Source: Acidobacteriota bacterium (GTDB taxonomy: Bacteria; Actinomycetota; AC-67). From it: a stretch of 64,000 nucleotides of DNA. Each line of letters starts with the position of its first letter. Position 1 is the first letter of the stretch. The notes below the pieces were generated by a model. It did no database searches. It was not told the DNA's origin and saw nothing but the letters and a program-made list of their open reading frames with translations. This document shows positions 32,000 through 40,330 of the stretch, in pieces. The translations under genes were made by a program, and so were the position numbers. The stretch is from positions 4,505 through 68,504 of the forward strand of contig JACQXY010000019.1 of assembly GCA_016208485.1 (NCBI GenBank), written 5' to 3'.

Positions 32000-33397
32000 A
32001 TGCGGCTGTGGAGGCGTACAGGCGTGGCCGGCCGCGCGGAGCCCCGGGTGCGAGGGGGAACCGCAGGAGCACCCCGCTGGCAACGCCTCGGCCGGGCGCG
32101 GCTCTCGGTGGCGGCGTTGGCGAGCGCGAGCGTAGTCGGGCTCCCGGGTCCGGCCGCCCAAGCTGCGCCGTCCACGACCTTCCACCTCCACACCGAGTAC
32201 AAGAGCCCGACCGGGGCCATCGTCACCGACGACGCAGACTGGTATGCGAACGCGCCGCTCTACCGCGATGTGGACCACAACCCAGCCACCGGGGATTATC
32301 TCGGAGCGGACATCCGTGTGACGCTCTTGCTCTACCAGGAGGGCGTGCCCCATCTCGTGGTGGAGAGGCTGAGGGACGCCCCGGCGGTGTTCCCGTTGCT
32401 CGTCAAGGTGTCCATCGACGCCAACACGGACACGATGAAGAGCGCGGCGCTCGGGTACGACGCCCTCGCCGACACCGCTCCCAAGGCCTGGCAAGCCCTG
32501 CTTCCCGCATGCAGCGTTCTCATGAGCGGGTGGTGCCCGAGTACGCCGATGTACTTGGATCTCTACACCTATCCACCTGTCGGCAGCCTCGGTGTGATCG
32601 GCGAGATCCTGAGGACCGACGGCTCCAGGTTCGACGCCCGGATCGACTTCACGCCGGCCCCCTACTTCGCGCGGATCACCTACGACGCCAACGGCAGCCA
32701 GAAGAGCTTGACGTACGCGGCCCAGGACACGTCCGGCAACCCCCAGACGATCTCCGGATTCAAGGCCGACGTTCGGGACTCAGCCGGGCCCCCGATGCAG
32801 ATCAGCCTCTCCAACCCTGCGCCTGCGACTTTCGGCGTGTGCAAGGACTCGGGCCGGTACTGCAGCAACCACACGGGATCCGGCGGGGAGACTAGTGGTT
32901 CCGTCCTGTTCGACGCGAGCGAGCACACCAACCTCACCTATAGCGAATCCGGCGTGACGAAAGTGAACCTGCGGCTCCGCCACCTCCAGCTGGACTACTT
33001 CTGGACGGACACCGGAGCCTGCGCCGACATCTGGGATTCCATGTACGACACCTGGGATGCTTACTGGGCTGGGTCCCGCCACGAGACGTGCGGGTTTGGC
33101 GAGATCTGGATGGACACGACCCCGCCCGGCCTCGGTCCGGAGAGCGGCGCCCTTACTGGGACCGCCAGCCTGGGCGGCTACAGCCAGGGGTTCCGCTCGG
33201 GGTTCTGGGCCCACGACCGCTATGCCACGTTCCAGGTGGACGCTCGGCTGGAAGGCGACCACATCGCCTTCCACACGAGCAGCTCCGGCACCGTCTCCTG
33301 TCCGGCGGGCACGACCCTCGGGGAACCGCAGAGGACAGGGAACCACTATCGGTTCATGACCAGCGCCCTGTGCGGGAGCTTGGGCGTGTGGGACTGA
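32000..33397 (+). CDS. secreted protein, paralogue B of a tandem pair
   Basis: A 465-residue exported protein; ATG 32000 follows GGGGGGGAG by 5 nt. The first ~170 residues parallel paralogue A (RLWRRTGVA, signal peptide, APSTTFHLHTEYKSPTGAIV, DVDHNPATG). The last ~195 residues are also shared (PPMQISLSNPAPATFGVC, EIWMDTTPPGLG, SCPAGTTLGEPQ). The long repeat-containing middle of A is absent: DSAG at about residue 259 runs straight into the C-terminal domain. This suggests an in-frame deletion in B, or gain in A, at short similar stretches. Both proteins end about six codons after MTSALCGSLG. Function unknown. Confidence 0.7.
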   Translation: MRLWRRTGVAGRAEPRVRGGTAGAPRWQRLGRARLSVAALASASVVGLPGPAAQAAPSTTFHLHTEYKSPTGAIVTDDADWYANAPLYRDVDHNPATGDYLGADIRVTLLLYQEGVPHLVVERLRDAPAVFPLLVKVSIDANTDTMKSAALGYDALADTAPKAWQALLPACSVLMSGWCPSTPMYLDLYTYPPVGSLGVIGEILRTDGSRFDARIDFTPAPYFARITYDANGSQKSLTYAAQDTSGNPQTISGFKADVRDSAGPPMQISLSNPAPATFGVCKDSGRYCSNHTGSGGETSGSVLFDASEHTNLTYSESGVTKVNLRLRHLQLDYFWTDTGACADIWDSMYDTWDAYWAGSRHETCGFGEIWMDTTPPGLGPESGALTGTASLGGYSQGFRSGFWAHDRYATFQVDARLEGDHIAFHTSSSGTVSCPAGTTLGEPQRTGNHYRFMTSALCGSLGVWD

Positions 33398-33489
33398 CCC
33401 GACGGGACGCATAGCGCCGCGGAGCCCGCGTGCCCGCAGACGGTGGGTGGTAGTCGGCTGCAATGTCGGTCCCGACGGGGGCGCGCGGA

Positions 33490-34278
33490 TCAACCCCCGG
33501 GAGCGCGCGGCGCGCCGGCCTTTCGTAGGCTCGCGGCGACCGCCGCGCGCGCGATCGCGAGCGCCTCGCGCGGGTCGCGCTCGGCCGCGACGGTGCCCTC
33601 CTCGAGCACGATCACGCGGTCGGCCACCCCTGCGAGGAAGGCGAGGTCGTGCTCGACGATGACCAGTGAGCAGCCGCTCCGCTCGCGCCATGCGCGAAAG
33701 ACCTCGAGCAAGGCGGTGCGCTCGCCGTGCGCGAGGCCGTCGGCCGGCTCGTCGAGCAGCAGGAGACCGGTGTTCCCCCGGGGGCCAAGTTCACCGCTGC
33801 GCGCCGCGGCCACGGCGAGGTCGAGGATCCGTCGCAGGCCGGTCGACAGCTCGGACACGAAGGCGTTGTCGTGCGCGGTCAGGCCGAACGCCTCGGCGAT
33901 CTCGACTCGGTGGCGGGTATCGGCGCGCCGCGCGCCGGCGCTTTCGCACCCAACGGCGATCACCTCGCCGGTGGTGAGCGACGGGTAGAGCCGCCCGTGC
34001 TGGAATCCCCGGGTCATCCCGAGCCGCGCGCGCCGGTGTGGGGGGACGCCCGTCACGTCGCGCCCGCCGAGCAGCACGCGGCCGCGCGACGGCTCGACGA
34101 GTCCGGAGATCACGTCGAGGAGCGTCGTCTTGCCCGAGCCGTTCGGACCGATCACCCCGAGCGCCTCGCCGGCCCCGACCGAAAGGGAGACGTCCCGGAG
34201 GATCGGGGCACGCCCGATCGCCACCGACACGCCTTGCACCTCGAGGACCGCGGGGGCGGTCGTGGCGGTCTCTCTCAT
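33490..34278 (-). CDS. branched-chain amino acid-type ABC transporter ATPase (LivG-like)
   Basis: A 262-residue ATP-binding subunit. Walker A GPNGSGKTTLLDVISGL, Q-loop region TRGFQHGRLYPSL, a divergent signature ELSTGLRRILDLAVA (LSGG replaced by STGL), Walker B LLLLDEPADGL and H-loop IVEHDLAFL are visible. It overlaps the upstream fusion gene by ATGA, so translation is coupled. Together with the fused permease/ATPase and the lipoprotein it completes a HAAT/Liv-type importer. A copy of its 3' end is fossilised at 31775-31850. Confidence 0.85.
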   Translation of the reverse strand: MRETATTAPAVLEVQGVSVAIGRAPILRDVSLSVGAGEALGVIGPNGSGKTTLLDVISGLVEPSRGRVLLGGRDVTGVPPHRRARLGMTRGFQHGRLYPSLTTGEVIAVGCESAGARRADTRHRVEIAEAFGLTAHDNAFVSELSTGLRRILDLAVAAARSGELGPRGNTGLLLLDEPADGLAHGERTALLEVFRAWRERSGCSLVIVEHDLAFLAGVADRVIVLEEGTVAAERDPREALAIARAAVAASLRKAGAPRAPGG

Positions 34279-37073
34279 CGCGCGGCCTCCAAGGCGGAAG
34301 CGGCGTCCGCGTCGAGGAGCACCGGCGCGAGCAGGTCTTCGCGCGCGGCGAACTCGGCCGGCGTGCCCTCGAACCGGGTCGTGCCGCCGTCCATGAAGAT
34401 CACGCGGTCGGCGAGCGCGAGCGTCTCGGTCAGCCGGTGCTCGACCACGACGACCCCCGCGCCGCCGGCCGCGACTCCGCGGATCATCTCCCAGAGCCGC
34501 CCGGCCGCCTCCGGGCTCAGCCCGAAGCTCAGCTCGTCGACGAGCAGGACGCGCGGCTCGAGCAAGAGCGTCTGGGCGATCGCGAGCATCCGTTGCTCGC
34601 CTCCGGACAGGGTGCCGGCGAGCGCGCCGGAGCGGGAGGCGATCGCGGGGAGATCCACGGCCGCGCCGGAGCGGGAAGCGATCGCGGGGAGATCCAGGGT
34701 CGCGCCGCGGCGCCGGCCCGCCGCGAACGCGGCCATGCGCAGGTTCTCGGCCACCGTCATCCCGGGGAACACCGGGCGGCTGCCGTCCACGAACAGGAGC
34801 CCGCGGCGCGCGCGGCGCTCGGGCGGCAGCGCCGTCAGGTCCCGGCCGGCGAGGGACACCGACCCGCGCGCCGGTCGAACGATCCCGGCGAGGGCGCGCA
34901 GCAGCGTGGTCTTGCCGGCCCCGTTCGTGCCGAGCACGGCGAGGACCTCGCCGGGCCGCACGAAGAGACCGACGCCGGCGACCGCCTCCTGCGCGCCGAA
35001 CCGCACGGTGATGTCGCTCGCGACGAGGGCGGCGTCGGAAGGTGGCGCGGCGCTCGTGGCCGCGCTCGGAGCGGCGGGCTCGGTGGCCGGACCCGCCCGA
35101 TGCCGCCCGCGAGGGGGCCCCGCTTCGCCCGGCGCGCGCTCCACGACGCTGATCATCCGGTCTCGGGCTCGCCGCAGCAGGTCTCCGATCCCGGCGGGGA
35201 CGATCAGCAGGACGAGCAGCAACCCGAGCCCCGAGCCGATCAGCCCCCAGGGCCCGGAGAGGAACAGGGTCGCGGCCTGCACCCCGGCGGCCGCGAGCGC
35301 GGCCGAGGCCGGCGATCCGAGGCCGCCGATCGCCGCGGCGGCGAGCAGGGAGAGCGAGCGCTCCGGAGCAAAGGCCCCGGGATGGGCGAGGTGCTGGCTG
35401 AACGGGTAGAGGAACCCCGCGGCTCCGGCCATCGCCCCGGAGATCGCGAAGGCGGCGACGCGCATTCGCGTGACGGCGATGCCGTTCGCCTCCGCCGCCG
35501 TGGCGTTGTCGCGCGCGGCGAGCATCGCGCGCCCGAGGCGGCTCGCGCGGAGCGCGCGGGCGCCCGCGAGCGCGAGGACGAGCGCGGATATCACCACGAT
35601 GTCGTGCGACGCGTCGGTCGCAAGTCTCAGGCCGAGCAGCCGCGGGGTTTGCAGCGGCTGGAGGCTCCGCAGGGCCGGCGCGAGGAGCACGACCGAGCCC
35701 CATCCGAGCGCGAACGCGAGCGACGCGACCGGGTAGGCGAACCCGCCGCGCCGCACGAACGGGAGCGCGAGCGCCACCGAGGCGGCGGCCGTCGCGGCCA
35801 TGGCGAGCGCGAGGCCGCCGAGGTAGTCGAGGTGCGGGCCGGCGAGCAGCGCCACCGCAGTCCCGACGCCGGCGATCGCCCAGTGCCCGAACGAGAGCCG
35901 GCCGGTGAAGGTCGCGGCCACCGCGAGCGCCGCGGCCGCGAGGGCGAAGATCGCGATCGAGCCGATCCTCTGGGCCGCGCTCGGGGACGACGAGCCGGCC
36001 GCGACGAGCATGCCGGCCACGGCAGCCGCCGCCGCGGCGGGACGCCCGAAACGAACGAGCCGGCGCGCGCGCGCGCCTCGCGGCAGGGGTCGCCACGGCG
36101 CGGCGAGCACCCAGGAGGACGCCGCGAGCGCCTCCTCCTCGCGGCGGCTCTTCGGCCGGCGCGCCGCGGCGGCGCCGAGCGCGATCGCGAACAGCAGCAG
36201 GTCGGCCACGGCCGCCCGGTCGGTCTTCCAGAGCGCGCCCTGGTAGAGGACTCCGATCGCGAGCGATGCCCCGAGCGTCTTCGGGAGGCTGCGCATCCCT
36301 GCGACGGCGGCCGGGGCGAGCGCGAGAAGCAGCGGGCCGACCGAGGCTCCGGCCTCGAGCGAGATGCCGGCGATCGGGACGGTGAGGATCCCGCCGGCCG
36401 CCGCGAGCGCTCCGGCGACCGCCCACACCTGTCTGGAGACCGAGCGCACCGGCACCCCCAGCGCGCGGGCGCGCTCCTCGTTCTCGGCGAGCGCGCGCGA
36501 GGCGACGCCGGCCCGCGTGCGACGCAGGAACAGGGCGAGTGCGGCCAGCCCCAATGGAGCCGCGAGCGCCGCGAGCACGTGCGCGCCCCCGAACCGGATC
36601 GGGAAGACGTCGAACGAGGCTCGAAGCGGAATGCTGTAGAAGGGGAGCGTCCCGAACGCGAACGCGAGGGCAGCCCGCCCGCCGGCGAAGGCCTGGGCGA
36701 GGCCGAGGCTCGCGACGAGCGGGAGTGCGCGCGGCGCGCGGCCGAGCCGCCCGACGAGCACGGCTTCGGCCGCAAGTCCGAGCGCGATCCCCGTTGCGAT
36801 GCCGGCCGGCGCCGCGACCCAGAAGCTCCAGCCCCCGGCCGACACGAGCTGCGCGACGGCCGCCCCGGCGACCAGTCCCGACGCCGAGTGCGCGAGGTTC
36901 AGGAACCGGTGAGTGCGGTAGATGAGGACCAGGCCGAGCGCGGTGAGCGATGAGAGCGCGCCGAGGAGCAGTCCGAGCGCGACGATCCCGGCGGGGATCC
37001 GAAGCACCGCCGCGCCGGCCGCCAGCGCGAGCGCGGTCGCGAGGGGGCCGAGCGCGCCTCTAGCGGTACGCAT
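34275..37073 (-). CDS. fused LivH-LivM-LivF: two permeases plus ATPase in one polypeptide
   Basis: A 932-residue protein from ATG 37073. Residues ~1-290 form a LivH-type permease (YRTHRFLNLAHSASGLVAGA). A second permease of LivM type spans ~330-650 (FTGRLSFGHWAIAGVGTAVA, FLYPFSQHLAHPGAFAPERS). A ~35-residue Ala/Pro linker leads to an ATPase from ~690: Walker A GTNGAGKTTLLRALAG, signature LSGGEQRMLAIAQTL, Walker B VLLVDELSFGL, H-loop VVVEHRLTETLAL. It starts inside the 3' end of the binding-protein gene and overlaps the LivG-like gene. The import substrate (amino acid or other small organic) is unknown. A 13-residue duplication sits just before the signature motif. Confidence 0.85.
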   Translation of the reverse strand: MRTARGALGPLATALALAAGAAVLRIPAGIVALGLLLGALSSLTALGLVLIYRTHRFLNLAHSASGLVAGAAVAQLVSAGGWSFWVAAPAGIATGIALGLAAEAVLVGRLGRAPRALPLVASLGLAQAFAGGRAALAFAFGTLPFYSIPLRASFDVFPIRFGGAHVLAALAAPLGLAALALFLRRTRAGVASRALAENEERARALGVPVRSVSRQVWAVAGALAAAGGILTVPIAGISLEAGASVGPLLLALAPAAVAGMRSLPKTLGASLAIGVLYQGALWKTDRAAVADLLLFAIALGAAAARRPKSRREEEALAASSWVLAAPWRPLPRGARARRLVRFGRPAAAAAAVAGMLVAAGSSSPSAAQRIGSIAIFALAAAALAVAATFTGRLSFGHWAIAGVGTAVALLAGPHLDYLGGLALAMAATAAASVALALPFVRRGGFAYPVASLAFALGWGSVVLLAPALRSLQPLQTPRLLGLRLATDASHDIVVISALVLALAGARALRASRLGRAMLAARDNATAAEANGIAVTRMRVAAFAISGAMAGAAGFLYPFSQHLAHPGAFAPERSLSLLAAAAIGGLGSPASAALAAAGVQAATLFLSGPWGLIGSGLGLLLVLLIVPAGIGDLLRRARDRMISVVERAPGEAGPPRGRHRAGPATEPAAPSAATSAAPPSDAALVASDITVRFGAQEAVAGVGLFVRPGEVLAVLGTNGAGKTTLLRALAGIVRPARGSVSLAGRDLTALPPERRARRGLLFVDGSRPVFPGMTVAENLRMAAFAAGRRRGATLDLPAIASRSGAAVDLPAIASRSGALAGTLSGGEQRMLAIAQTLLLEPRVLLVDELSFGLSPEAAGRLWEMIRGVAAGGAGVVVVEHRLTETLALADRVIFMDGGTTRFEGTPAEFAAREDLLAPVLLDADAASALEAAR
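34624..34701 (-). repeat. 39-bp tandem duplication inside the LivF-like domain
   Basis: Two adjacent 39-bp units (34624-34662 and 34663-34701) encode DLPAIASRSGA twice in frame, immediately upstream of the LSGGEQ signature. The copies differ at only a few positions, so the duplication appears recent. Confidence 0.75.
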
Positions 37074-38631
37074 CGCGCCGCCCGTAGCGGCGGCCGTCCT
37101 CAGGGAAGACGTAGGTGCCGGTGAACGAGCTGCCCTTTCGCTGGGCGGTGCCCGACCAGCGGAGGATCGTGAAGTCGCCGAGCGTGGCGTGCTCGTCGCC
37201 CTCGATCGACAGCAGCATGCCGCGCCCGTCCGAGGTGCGCCCGACGTTCGCGCCGTACCGGTAGGGGGCGAAGCCGGAGAGGCCGGCCCGGAAGCTCGCG
37301 GGACTGAGGTCGCGGCCGGCGCCGGTGACTCCCACGAGAAGCGGGAGGATCGCCGAGTAGATGAGCGGCGTCTGGGCCGGCGGCTCGTCGCTCGAGACGC
37401 TCTTGAACCTGGCATACCACTCGGTCTCGCGGGCCTCCTGGTCGAGCGTGAGGTCGAGCATGAACTCGCGGTTGTAGCAGGTGAGCCCCGTGGCTCGCGC
37501 CCACTGGGAGGCGTTGTACAGGCGGACCTGGGCCGGCTGGTCCTGCCCCGAGCACGGCCAGACGACGTAGTCGGGGGTGTAGGCCTGGGACTGCGCGGTG
37601 GGGGTGAAGCTCATCGGCGAGCCGGCGTCGGGGATGACGACCGTGTTCACTCCCGCGTTGCGGAAGCGCCCGACGACGTTGCCCGCCTGCTGCGCGGCCG
37701 TCGCGAGGTCGGCCGACACCGAGGCCTTCGCGGCGAAGCGCACCCCCGCGCGCTCGAACCGGCGCACGACGGTGCGCATCGCGTCGGCGAGCCCCGGGTA
37801 CTCGGCGTAGAGAAGGCCGAAGCGGCGGGGCGCCGGTCCGGAGGTCCCCTGGTACCGCGATGGGGCGACGCGGTGGGAGAGGTAGCGCTCCATCGCGTCC
37901 ACCTGTGCGTTGAACGACGCGTAGGCGGGGAGGCACCACCCAGAGGTCTTCCGGTACAGGTCGAAGTCCAGATCGTAGGTGGCGATGTTGAAGATCCCTT
38001 TGGAGGCGAGGGTCGGGCAGAAATAGGTCGAGATCGAGCCGTGCGCCGCGATCGCCGCGAACGGCTTCACCTCCGTCGCGATCCGGTTGAGGGCGGCCGA
38101 CTGGGTGTCCGCGGAACTCCCGACGTCGACGACGACCGGCTTGAGCCTACGCCCGTGGAGGTTGAACGGGAAGCCCATGAAAGTGGCCCCGCCCTTCCGG
38201 TGCCGGTTGATGTACTCGATCCAGGCTCGGAAGGCTTGATCCTCGTCGAGGTTCGCCCCCGCGGCCCCGGCGCCGTGCAGGTACGGGCTGGAGCGCGTGC
38301 GGTCGTTCCAGTAGTAGGCGACCGTGATCTCCTCTGCCGTGACCCCCTGGACCTTGCCGCCGGGGGCGAGCGCCCCGCCTCCGCCCGGGTTCTGGGTTTC
38401 CCCGGATCCCGACGGGCCCGCGGACGCGCCCTGGGCGGGCGTCACGCTCGGGGTGGTCTCAGTCCCCGGCGAGGCGGAGGACGACGGCGGGGCCGGGCCC
38501 GACGGCACAACGCCGCCGGCGTCCTCCCTCGCGTCCTTTCGAGGGCCGGAGGAGCAGGACGAGAGCAGTAGGGCCACGATCACGGCGGCGGCGGCGGCCC
38601 GTCCCCGGCCCTGACTCGCGCGTGGTGTCAT
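37060..38631 (-). CDS. periplasmic-binding-protein-like lipoprotein of the Liv-type transporter
   Basis: A 523-residue lipoprotein. The signal sequence ends in the lipobox LLLSSCSS, so the mature Cys would be lipidated. A Pro/Ser/Thr-rich spacer follows, then a type-I solute-binding fold (ITVAYYWNDRT, PVVVDVGSSADTQSAALNRI, IAAHGSISTYFCPTLASKGI, NVVGRFRNAGVNTVVIPDAG). Members of this group bind amino acids, amides or aromatic acids. It overlaps the fused permease gene by 14 bp. ATG 38631 has no ordinary Shine-Dalgarno; AAGGAGGAA lies upstream of a strong hairpin. Confidence 0.83.
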   Translation of the reverse strand: MTPRASQGRGRAAAAAVIVALLLSSCSSGPRKDAREDAGGVVPSGPAPPSSSASPGTETTPSVTPAQGASAGPSGSGETQNPGGGGALAPGGKVQGVTAEEITVAYYWNDRTRSSPYLHGAGAAGANLDEDQAFRAWIEYINRHRKGGATFMGFPFNLHGRRLKPVVVDVGSSADTQSAALNRIATEVKPFAAIAAHGSISTYFCPTLASKGIFNIATYDLDFDLYRKTSGWCLPAYASFNAQVDAMERYLSHRVAPSRYQGTSGPAPRRFGLLYAEYPGLADAMRTVVRRFERAGVRFAAKASVSADLATAAQQAGNVVGRFRNAGVNTVVIPDAGSPMSFTPTAQSQAYTPDYVVWPCSGQDQPAQVRLYNASQWARATGLTCYNREFMLDLTLDQEARETEWYARFKSVSSDEPPAQTPLIYSAILPLLVGVTGAGRDLSPASFRAGLSGFAPYRYGANVGRTSDGRGMLLSIEGDEHATLGDFTILRWSGTAQRKGSSFTGTYVFPEDGRRYGRRDAYR

Positions 38632-38670
38632 GCCCGTTTCGGCGGGCGTCGAACGCCCGCCTTCCTCCTT
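38632..38670 (-). promoter_or_regulatory. structured ribosome-binding region of the lipoprotein gene
   Basis: On the minus strand AAGGAGGAA (38670-38662) is followed directly by a perfect 9-bp hairpin GGCGGGCGT-TCG-ACGCCCGCC (38661-38641), then 9 nt and the ATG. Unfolded, the Shine-Dalgarno is about 30 nt from the start. Folding the hairpin reduces the gap to about 9-11 nt, so it may bring the site into position. Confidence 0.5.
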
Positions 38671-38671
38671 G

Positions 38672-39018
38672 GAAACGAGGGTCGCGCCCGTTCGCGCAGC
38701 GACGTCTGCGCGACCCCCATTGCACCCGGCGTCGGGCCCGCGCGCAAATCGAACGTGTGAGCCTCTCGGAGGCCCCGCGGGGAGGGGCGCGGCGCGCCAG
38801 GGAGACCCTAGGGTCGGCGAAGGATCCTGGTTCGGTCGCCGCGAGCGCCGGAGCCCATCGCGCCCGGTGGCGGCATCGGTTGCCCCCGGCCCCGAAATGG
38901 GTCGCGGCTGGGACAGGAAGAGGCGGGCGCCCAATACCGAAGGCGACCGGCGGAGAACTAGGTTTGGGGTGCTAGGGCCGAGTCATCACAACAGGGAAGC
39001 AGAAAGGAGGAGAGGGCA
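38672..39018. other. intergenic region without a recognised gene
   Basis: About 350 bp between divergent transcription units (the lipoprotein leftward, the respiratory genes rightward). No convincing coding frame, repeat or known riboswitch was seen. GGAGGAGAG just before 39019 serves the next gene. Promoters for both sides probably lie here, but no strong -35/-10 pair stands out. Confidence 0.5.
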
Positions 39019-39372
39019 ATGGCCCAGAAGCTCACCGCCCCTCCGCTCACCTTCTCGCGACCCGCTCTTTGGGGACTGTCTCTGACCGGGGTGGCGCTTG
39101 CCGCCGCCGCCGTCGCGATCGTGGTGTGGCAGCCGAGGGCTCTGATCCTGTCGCTCGCGCTCGGGCTTCTCGCCCTGGTGAGCCGGGGCCTGTTCGGAAG
39201 AGTGAAGGAGATGTCGCATGCGCGTGCCGAGGGAAGCTCCGCGGTCGCGAACGCCGGGCTGGTGGTGGCCGCCGTCGTCGTGACGCCTCTGCTCGCCTTC
39301 GCCGTGCTGTGGCTGAGCCTGATGTTGATCCTCGGGGGGATCTGGATCCTGCACATGGTCGGGCTTTCCTGA
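39019..39372 (+). CDS. small membrane protein preceding the cytochrome genes
   Basis: A 117-residue protein with three hydrophobic helices (WGLSLTGVALAAAAVAIVVW, a second at ~42-58, and LLAFAVLWLSLMLILGGIWI near the C-terminus). ATG 39019 follows GGAGGAGAG. It lies 22 bp upstream of the multiheme cytochrome gene and is probably in the same operon. No family recognised; perhaps a membrane subunit or assembly factor. Confidence 0.65.
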   Translation: MAQKLTAPPLTFSRPALWGLSLTGVALAAAAVAIVVWQPRALILSLALGLLALVSRGLFGRVKEMSHARAEGSSAVANAGLVVAAVVVTPLLAFAVLWLSLMLILGGIWILHMVGLS

Positions 39373-39394
39373 CCTGGGTTCCCGAGGACGCGTG

Positions 39395-40330
39395 ATGGGG
39401 TCTCCTCGATGGGCGGCCCTGGCCGGGCTCGTCCCGGCGGGGGTGCTCGCGATATCGGCGACGGTCGGCGCGGCCGAGCGGCCGAGCCGGCCGTCCGCGG
39501 TCGAGCGGGTGACGCAGGAGGGCTGTCCCTCCTGCCACGGCTCCTCCGACATCGTCACGGCCGGTCCGGGCGGCGACAACCCGGGGTTGTACATTCCCGC
39601 GGATGCGCTGATCGGGTCGGTCCACGCTGATCTCACCTGCACCGCATGTCACGCGCCGCTCGGCGCGATCGTGCACCCGGATCCCTGGGGGGAGCGGATC
39701 GCGGCGCGTGAGTCCTGCGCCGGATGCCACTCCGAGCCGGCGCGGGAATACTCCGCCGGGGCTCACGGACCTTTCGGAGGCAAGCGGGCGGTCGCGCGCC
39801 TTAAGGAGCCCTCGACGATGCCGGATGCGCGGAGCGGGTCGAAGGCGGTGCGCCCATCCTGCGTGACCTGCCACGGCGCGCACGCCGTCGCGCCGGCGCG
39901 CTCGCGCGCGTTCGCGGCCACCACGGCCGAGCGCTGCTCGAAGTGCCATGCCGACCAGGGGGAGTCCTTCTTCCTTCGGAGCTTCCACGGCAAGGAGACG
40001 CGACTCGGGCGCCGCGACGTGGCTCAGTGCGTCGATTGCCACGGGGCGCACCTCGTCCTCGGCGCCGGGAATCCTCGGTCGCCGGTGGCGCCGGGACGCC
40101 TGCTCGGGACGTGCCGGCAGTGCCACCGCTCGGCGCCGCCGAACTTCGCCGGCATCCAGATCCACATCGCCGGCAAGCCGTTCCCGGCCGACCCGAAGCT
40201 GCGCGCGGCGACTCTGTGCATGGTGCTCCTGCTCGTCGGGACCTTCGGTTTCTTCGGCACCCACACGGCGCTTGCCATCCGGCACGCGTGGAGGGAGCGG
40301 CGCCGGGCGGACCTAGGGGAGCGCGGGTGA
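39395..40330 (+). CDS. membrane-tethered heptaheme cytochrome c
   Basis: A 311-residue exported protein. The N-terminal signal (WAALAGLVPAGVLAISATVG) is followed by seven CxxCH heme c sites: CPSCH, CTACH, CAGCH, CVTCH, CSKCH, CVDCH and CRQCH. A C-terminal TM helix (LCMVLLLVGTFGFFGTHTAL) anchors it. Non-CxxCH His residues between the sites may be distal ligands. The arrangement suits electron exchange with the quinol-linked cytochrome b encoded next, which overlaps by GTGA. ATG 39395 is preferred over GTG 39392 for spacing from GAGG. Confidence 0.85.
   Translation: MGSPRWAALAGLVPAGVLAISATVGAAERPSRPSAVERVTQEGCPSCHGSSDIVTAGPGGDNPGLYIPADALIGSVHADLTCTACHAPLGAIVHPDPWGERIAARESCAGCHSEPAREYSAGAHGPFGGKRAVARLKEPSTMPDARSGSKAVRPSCVTCHGAHAVAPARSRAFAATTAERCSKCHADQGESFFLRSFHGKETRLGRRDVAQCVDCHGAHLVLGAGNPRSPVAPGRLLGTCRQCHRSAPPNFAGIQIHIAGKPFPADPKLRAATLCMVLLLVGTFGFFGTHTALAIRHAWRERRRADLGERG

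Noticed and set aside
34038-36953. Long plus-strand frame (971 codons) opposite the transporter fusion
   Set aside because: Arg/Glu/Gly-rich shadow of the permease/ATPase coding strand.
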